36,392 nucleotides of DNA from SIG575 sp045534165 (GTDB lineage Bacteria; Bacillota; Clostridia; Oscillospirales; Acutalibacteraceae), in NCBI GenBank assembly GCA_045534165.1, contig JAZSJD010000012.1:1-36392 (forward strand). Reading direction: 5' to 3'. The notes under the pieces were generated by a model that ran no database searches, was not told the origin of the DNA, and was given only the letters and a program-made list of their open reading frames with translations. Made by a program: the position numbers and the translations under genes. This document shows positions 25,101-34,548 of this stretch, piece after piece. Position 1 is the first letter of the stretch. Each line of letters opens with the position of its first letter.

Positions 25101-25308
25101 AATCTTTTGTATCTTTAAGACCTAAAATGTAGTCAGCAGAAACGTTATAATACCGGGCAAGGGTGATAAGATGTTCAATGGGCAGACCTCTTTTTCCATT
25201 TTCATACATCCCATATGCTTGTGAGGTGGTTTGGAGAATTTGTGCAATGTCTTCTTGTCTTAAATCGTGGTCAACACGTAAGTCATAAAGTCTTTTTCTA
25301 TATGACAT
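25099..25308 (-). CDS. Small XRE-family repressor
   Basis: This 69-residue protein is a stand-alone Cro/C1 helix-turn-helix: SYRKRLYDLRVDHDLRQEDIAQILQTTSQAYGMYENGKRGLPIEHLITLARYYNVSADYILGL. The recognition helix is around TSQAYGMYENGKR. It has no ligand or dimerisation domain beyond the HTH. GGAGGG lies 7-8 bases before the ATG at 25308; a TTG two codons upstream is too close to it. The gene is divergent from the surface-protein gene at 25460, and three operator-like sites sit between them, so it probably represses both that gene and itself. Confidence 0.85.
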   Translation of the reverse strand: MSYRKRLYDLRVDHDLRQEDIAQILQTTSQAYGMYENGKRGLPIEHLITLARYYNVSADYILGLKDTKD

Positions 25309-25343
25309 TTTCAAACCCTCCCTACATATGTTATACCTTTATC

Positions 25344-25422
25344 ATACAACAAAATGTTTCATTTGCTCTTGACGTGAAACAAAATGTTTGGTACAATTGT
25401 TTTATGAAACTAATTGTTTCAT
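25344..25422. promoter_or_regulatory. Three operator-like sites, 30 bp apart
   Basis: Each site is 19 bp with halves ATGAAAC and GTTTCAT around 5 bp. Site A (25344-25362) has a perfect right half, site B (25374-25392) reads GTGAAAC-AAAAT-GTTTGGT, and site C (25404-25422) is a perfect palindrome. The starts are exactly 30 bp apart. B fills the spacer of the surface-protein promoter, C begins at its start site, and A lies toward the XRE gene's own promoter region (a weak -10, TATAAC, at 25330-25335 on minus). Confidence 0.7.
25369..25397 (+). promoter_or_regulatory. Sigma-A promoter of the surface-protein gene
   Basis: TTGACG (25369-25374), a 17-bp spacer, then TACAAT (25392-25397). Transcription should begin near 25404. 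The spacer and start site are covered by operator sites B and C, so a bound repressor would block polymerase directly. Confidence 0.8.
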
Positions 25423-25459
25423 GATTTATATGTTGTAGTTAAAAGGAGAGGTTTTTTGC

Positions 25460-27151
25460 ATGAAAAAAATAATTACGTTTGCCCTTGTATTAATTATGAT
25501 TATAAGTACGGGCATATCACCCGAATTTGGCAGTTCTTTAACAGTTGAAGCGGCAGAACCAAGATACTCTAATGGTGATATAATTGAATTTGGTTCATAT
25601 CCTCAAACGGAAGTTAAAGATGAAACTTTGCTGTCTACACTTAATAGTCAAAATTTGACATGGACTTCATATGGATATTATTATGGTTCTTATTACGTGA
25701 ACAATTCAAAATATGGTTCAATGAGACCTGGTGATTTTATGAAATATGCCGATGTTACATATTCCGGAGAAAAATACAGAGCTGTTCATATTATCGAGGG
25801 GAGACCGGGTCCGTGGACTTGCTATCCTCCGGATTCATCAAACTCTGTGAATCATCTTGCTGGAAATATTTATTGGTTTAAATATGAACCGATAAAGTGG
25901 AAAGTTTTAGATGCAAATAAAGGATTACTTTTGAGTAATATAGCATTAGATGCTCAGCCGTTTAGTAATGAAGTTTATGTATCGTCAAGTTATCCTAAAA
26001 CATATTACAACAGTTCTAACCACTCGAATTACGCTACGAATTATGCAACAAGCTCAATAAGAGCGTGGTTGAATAATAACTTTTTAAATACAGCATTTAC
26101 TTCAGGCGAGCAAGAAAAGATTCTGGCCACTGAACTTGATAATACCCGTTCTGATAAAACAAGCAGTGTATACGATAGTGTAACAACTTATGATAAAGTA
26201 TTTATTCCTTCGCTAAAAGAAGTTACCAATAAAAGTTATGGTTTTTCTGACATAAATACAATGACAAATACCAGAACTGTTAAGTGTAGCGATTATGCTG
26301 AAAGTCAAGGCTTGGAGCGTTCTACAGCTAAAAATGTTATAGGTAACTGTGAATGGTGGACACGAACACACGATTTTAGTTCGTTGACTTGTGTAGTAGT
26401 AGCTGTAAGTGGTAGTGGCTTTGGTGCTGAGGCTCATTATAACAGCGGTGTAAGACCTGCAATTTGTGTTAAGGATATTAACAATCTCCACGTTCATAAG
26501 TATTCATCAAAAATAACAGAAAATCCGTCTTGTGAAGAAGATGGAGTAAAAACTTATAGTTGTTCTTGTGGATATTCTTACACTGAATCAATTCCTGCAA
26601 CAGATCACTCGTACAATAACGGGGTAGTAACAAAAAATCCTAAGTGTACAGAGAAAGGTATTAAAACGTATTCTTGTGCTTGTGGCGACTTTTATACCGA
26701 AGAAATTTCTGAAACTGGTCATACTGCAAGTGCATGGATAACAGATGTTGAGCCTACTATTGAAACAGATGGCAAAAAGATAAAGAAATGTAAAGGATGC
26801 AGTATTGTTTTAGAAGAAGGTATTATACCTAAACTTGAAGCTAAAGATTTCATTAATGTCTCAATCGATAATGTTGCGATGAACTACAAATCAACAGTTG
26901 CTCTAAATGCAAAGTTTGGAAAACTTGATGGTGTTGATTATACGGTTGTATATGAATCATCAAATGTAGATGTAGTTTCTGTTGATGAAAATGGAAATCT
27001 TGTTGCAAATGGAAATGGCACTGCGACGATTACTTGTACAATTACTGATGAATTTAGAAATACCAAAAAAGATACTTGTACGGTTGAGGTTACATATGCT
27101 TGGTGGCAGTGGATAATTTTAATAGTTCTCTTTGGTTGGATTTGGTATTAA
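25460..27151 (+). CDS. Secreted, membrane-anchored DUF6273/Ig-like surface protein
   Basis: This 563-residue protein has a signal peptide (1-32, ending VEAAEP). A DUF6273-type region spans about 40-340, including IIEFGSYPQTEV, WKVLDANKGLLLSN, SIRAWLNNNFLNTAF and CEWWTRTHD...VRPAICVKD. Two cysteine-rich repeats (about 345-420: KTYSCSCGYSYTE and KTYSCACGDFYTE) follow with a third partial CKGC unit near 444, then a bacterial Ig-like domain (about 465-545). The last 16 residues (WWQWIILIVLFGWIWY) form a Trp-rich membrane helix without a positively charged tail. Such proteins are common on gut Clostridia, with unknown ligands. AAGGAGAGG precedes the ATG. Expression is probably controlled by the divergent XRE protein. 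Confidence 0.8.
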   Translation: MKKIITFALVLIMIISTGISPEFGSSLTVEAAEPRYSNGDIIEFGSYPQTEVKDETLLSTLNSQNLTWTSYGYYYGSYYVNNSKYGSMRPGDFMKYADVTYSGEKYRAVHIIEGRPGPWTCYPPDSSNSVNHLAGNIYWFKYEPIKWKVLDANKGLLLSNIALDAQPFSNEVYVSSSYPKTYYNSSNHSNYATNYATSSIRAWLNNNFLNTAFTSGEQEKILATELDNTRSDKTSSVYDSVTTYDKVFIPSLKEVTNKSYGFSDINTMTNTRTVKCSDYAESQGLERSTAKNVIGNCEWWTRTHDFSSLTCVVVAVSGSGFGAEAHYNSGVRPAICVKDINNLHVHKYSSKITENPSCEEDGVKTYSCSCGYSYTESIPATDHSYNNGVVTKNPKCTEKGIKTYSCACGDFYTEEISETGHTASAWITDVEPTIETDGKKIKKCKGCSIVLEEGIIPKLEAKDFINVSIDNVAMNYKSTVALNAKFGKLDGVDYTVVYESSNVDVVSVDENGNLVANGNGTATITCTITDEFRNTKKDTCTVEVTYAWWQWIILIVLFGWIWY

Positions 27152-27195
27152 TGTATTTAATCACTGTATCTGAAAGATAAAAAGCTCCCGATATA

Positions 27196-27225
27196 AAAAC
27201 CGCTGATTGTTAAATCAGCGGTTTT
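27196..27225. terminator. Bidirectional terminator between the surface protein and alr
   Basis: A 13-bp perfect stem (27196-27208 with 27213-27225) with a GTTA loop. The arms begin with A4 and end with T4, so it works for both converging genes. Confidence 0.88.
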
Positions 27226-27239
27226 GCTTTTATAGTACT

Positions 27240-28400
27240 TTATTTAATCAAATCAACTATTTCAGATATCTTGCCGTTTCTGATATAAACTCGTGGTACT
27301 CGTTTGTTAACGTTACACACAAATTCATAATTGAATGAGCCTGAGTTATTTGCTAATTCTTCAACTGTGATTTTTTCTTCACCATCACAGCCGACAATTG
27401 TAACAACATCACCTTGTTTTACATCTTCAATTCCCGTTACATCAACCATCATCTGGTCCATACAAACTCTGCCGATAATGGGAGCAGATTTGCCTTTTAT
27501 AAGCACTCTGCCTTTGTTTGAAAGGCTTCTGGGGTATCCGTCAGCATAGCCGATGGGAATTGTTGCAATTTTTGTTTTGCTGTTTGTTATAAAGGTTGCA
27601 CCATAGCTTACTGTAAAGTTTTCCTCAACTTCTTTAACATAAACTACGTGGCTTTTAATGCTCATAGCAGGGGTAAGGTTGATTTTAGTCTTATCAACTT
27701 CATCAGAGGGGTAAAGACCGTATGTGATAATACCGTTTCTTACCATATTTGCATAAGCAGATGAAAATTCCATAATTCCTGCTGAATTGCAAAGGTGCTT
27801 GACCGGAATTGAAATACCGTTTTCCTCTAACTTCTTGCAGAATGAATCAAATTTTTCAATCTGAGAATATGTCATGGTTTTGTCTGTCATATCAGCACAG
27901 GCAAAATGTGTGTATATACCACTTACAGTAATGTTTTCTAAAATATAAATTTTCTTTATAATTTCAAAACTTTCATCTGATGGGATAAAGCCGATTCTAC
28001 CCATACCTGTGTCTAACTTAATGTGAATATCAGCTTTTTTGCCCAGTATTCCTGCAATGTCATTAAGTTTTTTTGCATGGTTATATTCAAAAACTGTGCT
28101 TGTAATACCATTGTCAATTAATTCACCATAACACTCTTCAAAAGTATAATCAAGAATGAGGATTTTACCGTCAATACCATTTTTTCTTAACTGCATTGCT
28201 TCTTCGGCAGTTGCAACACCAAAATGGTTGATGCCGATTTCCGAAAGTGCCTTTGCTGTGCGTAATGCACCGTGACCGTAGGCGTCAGCTTTGATGATTG
28301 CAAGCACATCAACGTTTTCGCCAACAGTTTTTATAGTTTCTTTAACATTATTGCATATTGCATCAAGGTTAATTTCAGCATAAATACGTTTAGGTAACAT
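27240..28400 (-). CDS. alr: Alanine racemase
   Basis: This 386-residue PLP enzyme interconverts L- and D-alanine for peptidoglycan synthesis. The cofactor lysine is in AIIKADAYGHG (Lys37), and the second catalytic base is Tyr266 in VSYGATF. KLDTGMGRIGF, IYTHFACAD, HLCNSAG and GRVCMDQMMVDVT are all typical. Length is normal and both ends are intact. The ribosome binding site is weak (AAGAG). It is divergent from valS with a consensus promoter, and is not linked to other wall genes here. Confidence 0.95.
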   Translation of the reverse strand: MLPKRIYAEINLDAICNNVKETIKTVGENVDVLAIIKADAYGHGALRTAKALSEIGINHFGVATAEEAMQLRKNGIDGKILILDYTFEECYGELIDNGITSTVFEYNHAKKLNDIAGILGKKADIHIKLDTGMGRIGFIPSDESFEIIKKIYILENITVSGIYTHFACADMTDKTMTYSQIEKFDSFCKKLEENGISIPVKHLCNSAGIMEFSSAYANMVRNGIITYGLYPSDEVDKTKINLTPAMSIKSHVVYVKEVEENFTVSYGATFITNSKTKIATIPIGYADGYPRSLSNKGRVLIKGKSAPIIGRVCMDQMMVDVTGIEDVKQGDVVTIVGCDGEEKITVEELANNSGSFNYEFVCNVNKRVPRVYIRNGKISEIVDLIK

Positions 28401-28436
28401 AAAAACAACTCTTTTTTATTAATAGTAATCTTATAT

Positions 28437-28465
28437 ATTATATAACTATAACTTTTGAGTGTCAA
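28437..28465 (-). promoter_or_regulatory. Consensus promoter of alr
   Basis: On the minus strand, a perfect TTGACA (28460-28465), a 17-bp spacer and a perfect TATAAT (28437-28442). Its -35 lies 16 bp from the -35 of the divergent valS promoter. Confidence 0.9.
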
Positions 28466-28481
28466 TAATTAGAAAAAAATA

Positions 28482-28510
28482 TTGACAAAACAATTAATAA
28501 ATGGGATAAT
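28482..28510 (+). promoter_or_regulatory. Promoter of valS-folC
   Basis: A perfect TTGACA (28482-28487), a 17-bp spacer, then GATAAT (28505-28510). The leader is only about 32 bases, so no T-box riboswitch, often found before tRNA synthetase genes in Firmicutes, can fit. Confidence 0.88.
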
Positions 28511-28548
28511 AACTAGGTATATGATTATTTAAAAAAAGGGATGATATT

Positions 28549-31170
28549 ATGGCAAAAGAACTTGCTAAACAATACGACCCCAAGAATGTTGAAGACAGAA
28601 TTTACAAATTCTGGCTTGACGGAAAATACTTTCACGCAGAACCAGATGAAAGTAAGAAAGCATACACAATTGTAATTCCGCCACCAAACATTACAGGTCA
28701 ACTTCATATGGGACATGCACTTGACAATACTCTGCAGGATATTATTATCCGTTTCAGAAGAATGCAGGGCTATGATACCTTGTAGCAACCCGGTACTGAC
28801 CACGCATCAATTGCAACAGAAGCAAAAATCGTTGAAGCAATGAGAAAAGAAGGTATCACTAAAGAAGATATCGGCAGAGATGGTTTCCTTGAACGTGCGT
28901 GGGATTGGAAAAAAACATACGGTGGACGCATTATTGAACAGCTCAAAAAGCTTGGTTCATCCTGCGACTGGGACAGAGAACGCTTCACACTTGATGAAGG
29001 TTGTTCAAAAGCTGTTCTTGAAGTTTTCTGCCGTCTTTATGAAAAAGGACTTATTTACAGAGTCGAAAGAATTATTAACTGGTGTCCCCATTGCCTTACA
29101 TCAATTTCTGATGCTGAGGTTGAATATGAAGACCAGGCTGGTCATTTCTGGCATCTTCGTTATCCTCTCAAAGATGGTAGCGGATATGTTGAACTTGCAA
29201 CAACACGTCCTGAAACACTTCTTGGTGATACAGCTGTTGCAGTTAACCCCAAGGATGAAAGATACAAGGATATCATCGGTAAAACTCTGATTCTTCCTAT
29301 CGTTCATCGTGAAATTCCTGTTGTTGCTGATGAATATGTTGAAATGGATTTCGGAACAGGTGTTGTTAAAATTACTCCTGCTCACGACCCCAACGACTTT
29401 GAAGTTGGTAAACGTCACGATTTGCCCATTATCAACGTTATGACAGATGATGCAAAAATTACTGAAGATTATCCGAAATATGCAGGAATGGACAGATTCG
29501 AAGCAAGAAAAGCTATTGTTAAGGACCTCGAAGAAGAAGGTGCTCTTGTAAGAATCGAAGATTATAACCATAACGTTGGTACTTGCTACCGTTGTTCAAC
29601 AACTGTTGAACCAAGAGTTTCACTTCAGTGGTTTGTTAAAATGGAACCTCTTGCAAAGCCTGCAATTGAAGCAGTTGAAAACGGTGATGTAAGATTTATT
29701 CCTGAAAGATTCAATAAAAACTATTTCCATTGGATGAGAAATATCCGTGACTGGTGTATTTCACGTCAGCTTTGGTGGGGTCACAGAATTCCCGCATATT
29801 ATTGTGAGGATTGTGGCGAAATCACAGTTGCAAAAACTACTCCCGATGCTTGCCCCAAATGTGGTGGCAAGGTTGAGCAGGACCCTGATACACTCGATAC
29901 ATGGTTCTCATCAGCTCTCTGGCCTTTCTCAACACTTGGTTGGCCTGATGAAACAACAGACCTTAAGCGCTACTATCCTACAAGCACACTTGTAACAGGT
30001 TACGATATTATTACTTTCTGGGTTTCAAGAATGATTTTCTCAGGTCTTGAATATATGGGAGAAAAACCATTCAGTGATGTTCTTATCCACGGTCTTGTTC
30101 GTGACGCTCAGGGTAGAAAAATGTCAAAATCTCTTGGTAACGGTATTGACCCACTTGAGGTTATTGACCAGTATGGTGCAGATGCATTGAGATTTACTCT
30201 TGCAACAGGTAACAGCCCGGGTAATGATATGCGTTTCTCAGACGATAAAGTTGAAGCAAGCCGTAACTTTGCAAATAAACTCTGGAATGCTGCAAGATTT
30301 ATCCTTATGAACCTTGATGAAAATGAGCCCTCTGCTCACATTCCTGAAGATCTGGCACTTGAAGATAAGTGGATTTTAAGCCTTCTCAACGATCTGGCAA
30401 AAGATGTTACAAACAACCTTGAAAACTTTGAACTCGGTATGGCTGTTCAGAAGCTTTACGATTTCATCTGGGATGTTTTCTGCGATTGGTATATCGAAAT
30501 TGCAAAAATTCGTCTTCAGGCTGGCGGAGAAGGTGCAAAAACCGCAAGAGCAGTTCTTGTTTATGTGTTCACAGATATTCTTAAACTTCTTCATCCGTTT
30601 ATGCCTTTCATTACAGAAGAAATCTGGCAGACACTTCCCCATGATGGCGAAGCTCTTATGATCAGTGAATATCCAACATTCAAAGAAAACCTTGTTTTCA
30701 AAACAGAAGAAACAGAAATGGGCAGAATTATGGATGCAGTTCGTGCTGTTCGTAACCGTAGAGCAGAAATGAACGTTCCTCCCTCAAAGAAAGCTCATAT
30801 CTACATTGAAAGCGATTTCGAAGATACTTTCTCAAAAGCAGGCGTGTTTATGCAGAGACTTGCAAGTGCTTCTGATGTTACTGTTGGCGAAAACTTTGAT
30901 TTACAGGGTGCAGTTTCAATTATCACAGCTGATGCTAAAATGTTTATTCCTATGGATGAACTTGTTGATTTCAAAGCTGAAAAAGCAAGACTTGAAAAAG
31001 AACGTTTGGCTGCGCAGAAAGACCTTGATTTTGTTATGAATAAACTTAACAACCCAGGTTTCGTTGCAAAAGCACCTGAAAAAGTTGTTGAAGGTCAGCG
31101 TGAAGCTGCTGCTAAACTTACAGAAAAAATCAAGATGCTTGATGAAAGTATTGCATCACTCGGAGTATAA
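28549..31170 (+). CDS. valS: Valyl-tRNA synthetase with an in-frame UAG at codon 79
   Basis: Read through, this is an 873-residue class I synthetase that charges tRNA-Val and edits mischarged threonine. The HIGH-like motif is PPPNITGQLHMGHAL (His53-His56), the zinc-like fingers CPHC and CEDC...CPKC and the GRKMSKSLGN motif (Lys524-Ser528) are intact, and a coiled-coil C-terminus ends the protein. The frame is open throughout except for TAG at 28783-28785, where relatives have Trp (GYDTLWQPGTDHASIATE). A G-to-A change in TGG explains it. The 776-residue part from 28840 lacks the HIGH motif, so internal restart would not give an active enzyme. Alternatives are error, suppression or recoding. 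folC follows after 2 bp. Confidence 0.85.
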
Positions 31171-31172
31171 TT

Positions 31173-32417
31173 ATGAATTATGACAATGCGTTGGAATATA
31201 TACATTCTTTTTTGAAGTTCGGTTCAAAACCGGGACTTGAACGTATCCTTGCATTGCTTGAAAAACTTGGCAATCCGCAGAAAAATCTGCGGATTGTTCA
31301 CGTTGCAGGCAGAAACGGTAAGGGTAGTGTTTCAACAATGTTATCAAACATTTTTATTGCAGATGGCAAAAAAACAGGTTTGTTCACATCTCCTTATATA
31401 GTTGATTTTTGCGAAAGGATTCAGATTAACGGGGAAATGATATCTCACGAGAAATTAGCATCCCTTACTGCTAAAATGAAACCTATCGTCGCTTCTTTGA
31501 ATGATGAGGGGATTGAACCAACTGAATTTGAAATTATAACTGCAATGGCATTTGATTATTATTATCAGGAAAAATGTGATATTGTTGTTCTTGAAGTAGG
31601 TCTTGGTGGGCTTCTTGATTCCACTAATGTGATTGAAAAACCTCTTGCATCTGTTATTACTTCAATTTCGTTTGACCACACTGATATTTTAGGCGATACT
31701 CTGCAGAAAATTACTGAACAGAAATGCGGTATTATCAAGGATAATTCAATTACGGTTGCATATCCTTTGCAGGAATTGGAAGTTATCAAAGAAATCAGAA
31801 AAACGGTTGAAAGCAAAAATAATAAACTGATTGTGCCTGATTTATCTTTGATGGAAATTGAAGAATGTACATTTGAAAAAACAGTTGTGAATTATAAAAA
31901 TATAAATCTTACACTTCATCTTTTCGGTGAACATCAGATTTATAATATGCTCACAGCAGTTGAAACTGCATTGAGTTTGTGCGTTTCTGAAGATTCAATA
32001 ATAAAAGGTATTGAAAACACTTTAATGCCTGCAAGAGTTGAATTTCTGAAAAAAAATCTTGTTCTTGACGGTGGCCACAATGAAAGCGGAACACAGATGA
32101 TGTCAAAAGTTCTTGGTCTTTTTGAAGAAAATACAGTTGTTGTAAGTATGATGGCAGATAAAGATGTTGAGAACTCTGTAAAAAATCTTTCAACAAATGC
32201 GAAAATTATGATTGCCACCGAATGTTCAAATCCAAGAGCGATGAAAGCAGATGAATTGGCAGAAATTTGTAAAAAGTTTTGCGGTGAGGTTTATTCTGTC
32301 CAGAATCCTTTTGAAGCAATTGATTTGGCTTGGAAAAAAAGAGGGGATAATTTGCTCGCGGTCTGCGGTTCACTTTATCTTGCTTCACAAGTCAGGGAAT
32401 ATCTTAAAACTAAATAA
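31173..32417 (+). CDS. folC: Folylpolyglutamate synthase/dihydrofolate synthase
   Basis: This 414-residue Mur-ligase-like enzyme adds glutamate to folates, and may also make dihydrofolate. The P-loop reads VAGRNGKGSVS (residues 46-52; GTNGKGS is usual), followed by FTSPYIVDFCERIQING, FEIITAMAFDYY, LEVGLGGLLDSTNVI and ISFDHTDILGDTL. The C-terminal DGGHNESG matches the family's DGAHN. It starts 2 bp after the valS stop with a GGAG site inside the end of valS, so the pair is co-transcribed. No other folate gene is near. A strong terminator follows. Confidence 0.92.
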   Translation: MNYDNALEYIHSFLKFGSKPGLERILALLEKLGNPQKNLRIVHVAGRNGKGSVSTMLSNIFIADGKKTGLFTSPYIVDFCERIQINGEMISHEKLASLTAKMKPIVASLNDEGIEPTEFEIITAMAFDYYYQEKCDIVVLEVGLGGLLDSTNVIEKPLASVITSISFDHTDILGDTLQKITEQKCGIIKDNSITVAYPLQELEVIKEIRKTVESKNNKLIVPDLSLMEIEECTFEKTVVNYKNINLTLHLFGEHQIYNMLTAVETALSLCVSEDSIIKGIENTLMPARVEFLKKNLVLDGGHNESGTQMMSKVLGLFEENTVVVSMMADKDVENSVKNLSTNAKIMIATECSNPRAMKADELAEICKKFCGEVYSVQNPFEAIDLAWKKRGDNLLAVCGSLYLASQVREYLKTK

Positions 32418-32425
32418 ATTTGAGT

Positions 32426-32466
32426 AAGACCACCTTTTGGAGAGTACAAAAAGGTGGTCTTTTCTT
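32426..32466 (+). terminator. Terminator of valS-folC
   Basis: A 13-bp perfect stem (32426-32438 with 32449-32461), then a T-rich tail. It directly precedes the next promoter at 32479. Confidence 0.9.
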
Positions 32467-32478
32467 ATGGTCGGCAAT

Positions 32479-32507
32479 TTGACAAAAAACAACATATAGT
32501 GTATAAT
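32479..32507 (+). promoter_or_regulatory. Fully consensus promoter of the topoisomerase genes
   Basis: Perfect TTGACA (32479-32484), a 17-bp spacer and perfect TATAAT (32502-32507). It lies inside the longest open frame of the next gene, which confirms that the real start is downstream at 32553. Confidence 0.92.
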
Positions 32508-32552
32508 ATAATGGATTTGTTCTATATATTTGTTGAAAGGATTGTCATAAGA

Positions 32553-34535
32553 ATGGCTAAAAAATCAACTTATAACGACAGTAATATTTCACAGCTCAAA
32601 GGTGCCGACAGAGTCAGACTCCGTCCCGGAGTTATCTTCGGATCTAACGGTCTTGAAGGCTGTGAACATGCGTTTTTTGAAATTCTGTCAAACTCAATTG
32701 ACGAAGCAAGAGAAGGTTACGGTGACAAAATCATTGTAACAAGATTTCTTGACGGTTCAATTGAAGTGCAGGACTTCGGACGTGGTTTGCCTGTTGACTA
32801 TAATGAAAAAGAAAAAAGATATAACTGGGAACTTGTTTTCTGTGAACTTTATGCCGGTAGTAAATATGACACCAATGATGGGGGAAGTTATGAATATTCT
32901 CTCGGCCTTAATGGTCTTGGTCTCACTTCAACTCAGTACGCATCTGATTATATGGATGCCGAGGTTTTCTATGGTGGTCACAGATATGAAATTCACTTCA
33001 AAAAAGGTAATGTTGCAAGTGAACTCATAAAAGAGCCTTATAGCAAAAGAAATACAGGAACACGTATCAAATGGCGTCCTGACCTTGAGGTTTTTACAGA
33101 TATTAATATCCCCCTTGAATATTTTCAGGAAACAATGCAGAAACAGTCTGTTGTTAATGCGAATATCAGGTTTGTTCTTAAAAATCAGACTTCACGTGGT
33201 TTTGAAACATTTGAATATCTTTACGAAAACGGTATTGAAGACTATGTTAAAGATTTTGTCGGGGAAGACGGAGCTTTCACAGGTGTTCAGACCTGGCACA
33301 CAGAACGTGTCGGACGTGACCGTGAAGATTTAAGTGATTATAAAGTTAAAATCAATGCTTCAATATGTTTCTCAAATAAAAAACAGCTTAAAGAATATTT
33401 CCATAACTCAAGTTTCCTTGAACATGGCGGTGCACCTGATAAAGCAGTAAGAAATGCTTTTACTTATCAGATTGATAATTATCTTAAACAAAGCGGTAAA
33501 TATACAAAAAGTGATGCCAAAATCACTTTCCAGGATGTTGAGGATTGTTTGGTTCTTGTTATCAGTTCATTTTCAACTTTAACTTCCTATGAGAACCAGA
33601 CAAAGAAATCTATTACCAATAAGTTTATCCAGGAAGCAATGACTGATTTCTTCAAACATCAGCTTGAAATCTATTTCATTGAAAATAAAATGGAAGCTGA
33701 TAAAATTGCTGACCAGGTACTTATTAATATGCGTTCCCGTGTTAAAGCAGAGGCTACAAGAACAACTCTTAAAAAGACACTTAAAGCAAATAACGATTTC
33801 AAAAACAGAGTTCAGAAATTTGTTGACTGCAGAAGCCGTGATGTTGAAGAAAGAGAAATCTTCATAGTGGAAGGTGATTCTGCTCTCGGTGCTTGTAAGC
33901 AGGCGAGAGATTCACAATTCCAGGCTATTATTCCTGTAAGAGGTAAAATTCTTAACTGCCTGAAATCAGACTATAATAAAATTTTCTCAAGCGAAATCAT
34001 AACAGACCTTATTAAAGTGCTTGGTTGCGGTGTTGAGGTTAATTCCAAAAAACACAAAGACCTTTCAAACTTCAATCTGGATAATCTGCTGTGGAATAAA
34101 GTAATTATCTGTACTGACGCTGACGTTGACGGTTATCAGATAAGAACGCTTATTCTCACAATGATTTACAGACTTATGCCATCAATTATTGAAGCTCATA
34201 AAGTGTTTATTGCAGAATCACCACTTTATGAAATTCAATGCAAAGACCAGGTCTGGTTTGCATACACAGAAAAAGAAAAAGCAGATGCTTTGGCTGAAAT
34301 CGGAAACCAGAAATATACAATTCAGCGTTCAAAAGGTCTTGGTGAAAATGACCCGGATATGATGTGGTTGACAACTATGAATCCCAAAACAAGAAGACTT
34401 ATTCAGGTTGAACCTGATGATGCACAGAAAATGGCTGATACATTTGAATTGCTTCTTGGTGATAATCTTCAGGGCAGAAAAGACTACATCACAAACGACG
34501 GTTATAAATACCTTGATATTACAGATTTAAACTAA
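32553..34535 (+). CDS. parE: Type IIA topoisomerase subunit B (ParE/GyrB-like, diverged)
   Basis: This 660-residue ATPase subunit works with the ParC-like protein encoded next. GHKL features are FFEILSNSIDEAREG (catalytic Glu and Asn), QDFGRGLPVDY (DNGRG in most relatives) and the loop LGLNGLGLTSTQYAS (GLHGVG usual). The TOPRIM metal site is intact: IVEGDSALGACKQARD (Glu440), RGKILNCLKSD and CTDADVDGYQIRTL (Asp522-Asp526). RSKGLGENDPDMMW closes it. The changed ATP-lid residues set it apart from standard GyrB, and it is probably the second (topoisomerase IV) pair. The start at 32553 is fixed by the promoter at 32479-32507 and an AAAGGA site. Confidence 0.88.
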   Translation: MAKKSTYNDSNISQLKGADRVRLRPGVIFGSNGLEGCEHAFFEILSNSIDEAREGYGDKIIVTRFLDGSIEVQDFGRGLPVDYNEKEKRYNWELVFCELYAGSKYDTNDGGSYEYSLGLNGLGLTSTQYASDYMDAEVFYGGHRYEIHFKKGNVASELIKEPYSKRNTGTRIKWRPDLEVFTDINIPLEYFQETMQKQSVVNANIRFVLKNQTSRGFETFEYLYENGIEDYVKDFVGEDGAFTGVQTWHTERVGRDREDLSDYKVKINASICFSNKKQLKEYFHNSSFLEHGGAPDKAVRNAFTYQIDNYLKQSGKYTKSDAKITFQDVEDCLVLVISSFSTLTSYENQTKKSITNKFIQEAMTDFFKHQLEIYFIENKMEADKIADQVLINMRSRVKAEATRTTLKKTLKANNDFKNRVQKFVDCRSRDVEEREIFIVEGDSALGACKQARDSQFQAIIPVRGKILNCLKSDYNKIFSSEIITDLIKVLGCGVEVNSKKHKDLSNFNLDNLLWNKVIICTDADVDGYQIRTLILTMIYRLMPSIIEAHKVFIAESPLYEIQCKDQVWFAYTEKEKADALAEIGNQKYTIQRSKGLGENDPDMMWLTTMNPKTRRLIQVEPDDAQKMADTFELLLGDNLQGRKDYITNDGYKYLDITDLN

Positions 34536-34548
34536 AGGGGGAGATAGA

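Noticed and set aside
28511..28548. T-box riboswitch before valS
   Set aside because: The promoter leaves a leader of only about 32 bases, far too short for a T-box.
28783..28785. Pyrrolysine or selenocysteine insertion
   Set aside because: The conserved residue is Trp rather than a site where either amino acid would be expected, UAG does not code for selenocysteine, and no pyl genes are in the window.
28549..31170. valS as a simple pseudogene
   Set aside because: The rest of the frame has no further stop, frameshift or loss of motif, its promoter is near consensus, and folC is coupled to it. Decay would normally leave more damage, so it is listed as a CDS with an in-frame stop.
32454..32552. 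Extended N-terminus of the ParE-like protein
   Set aside because: A fully consensus promoter lies inside this stretch and the upstream start overlaps the folC terminator.
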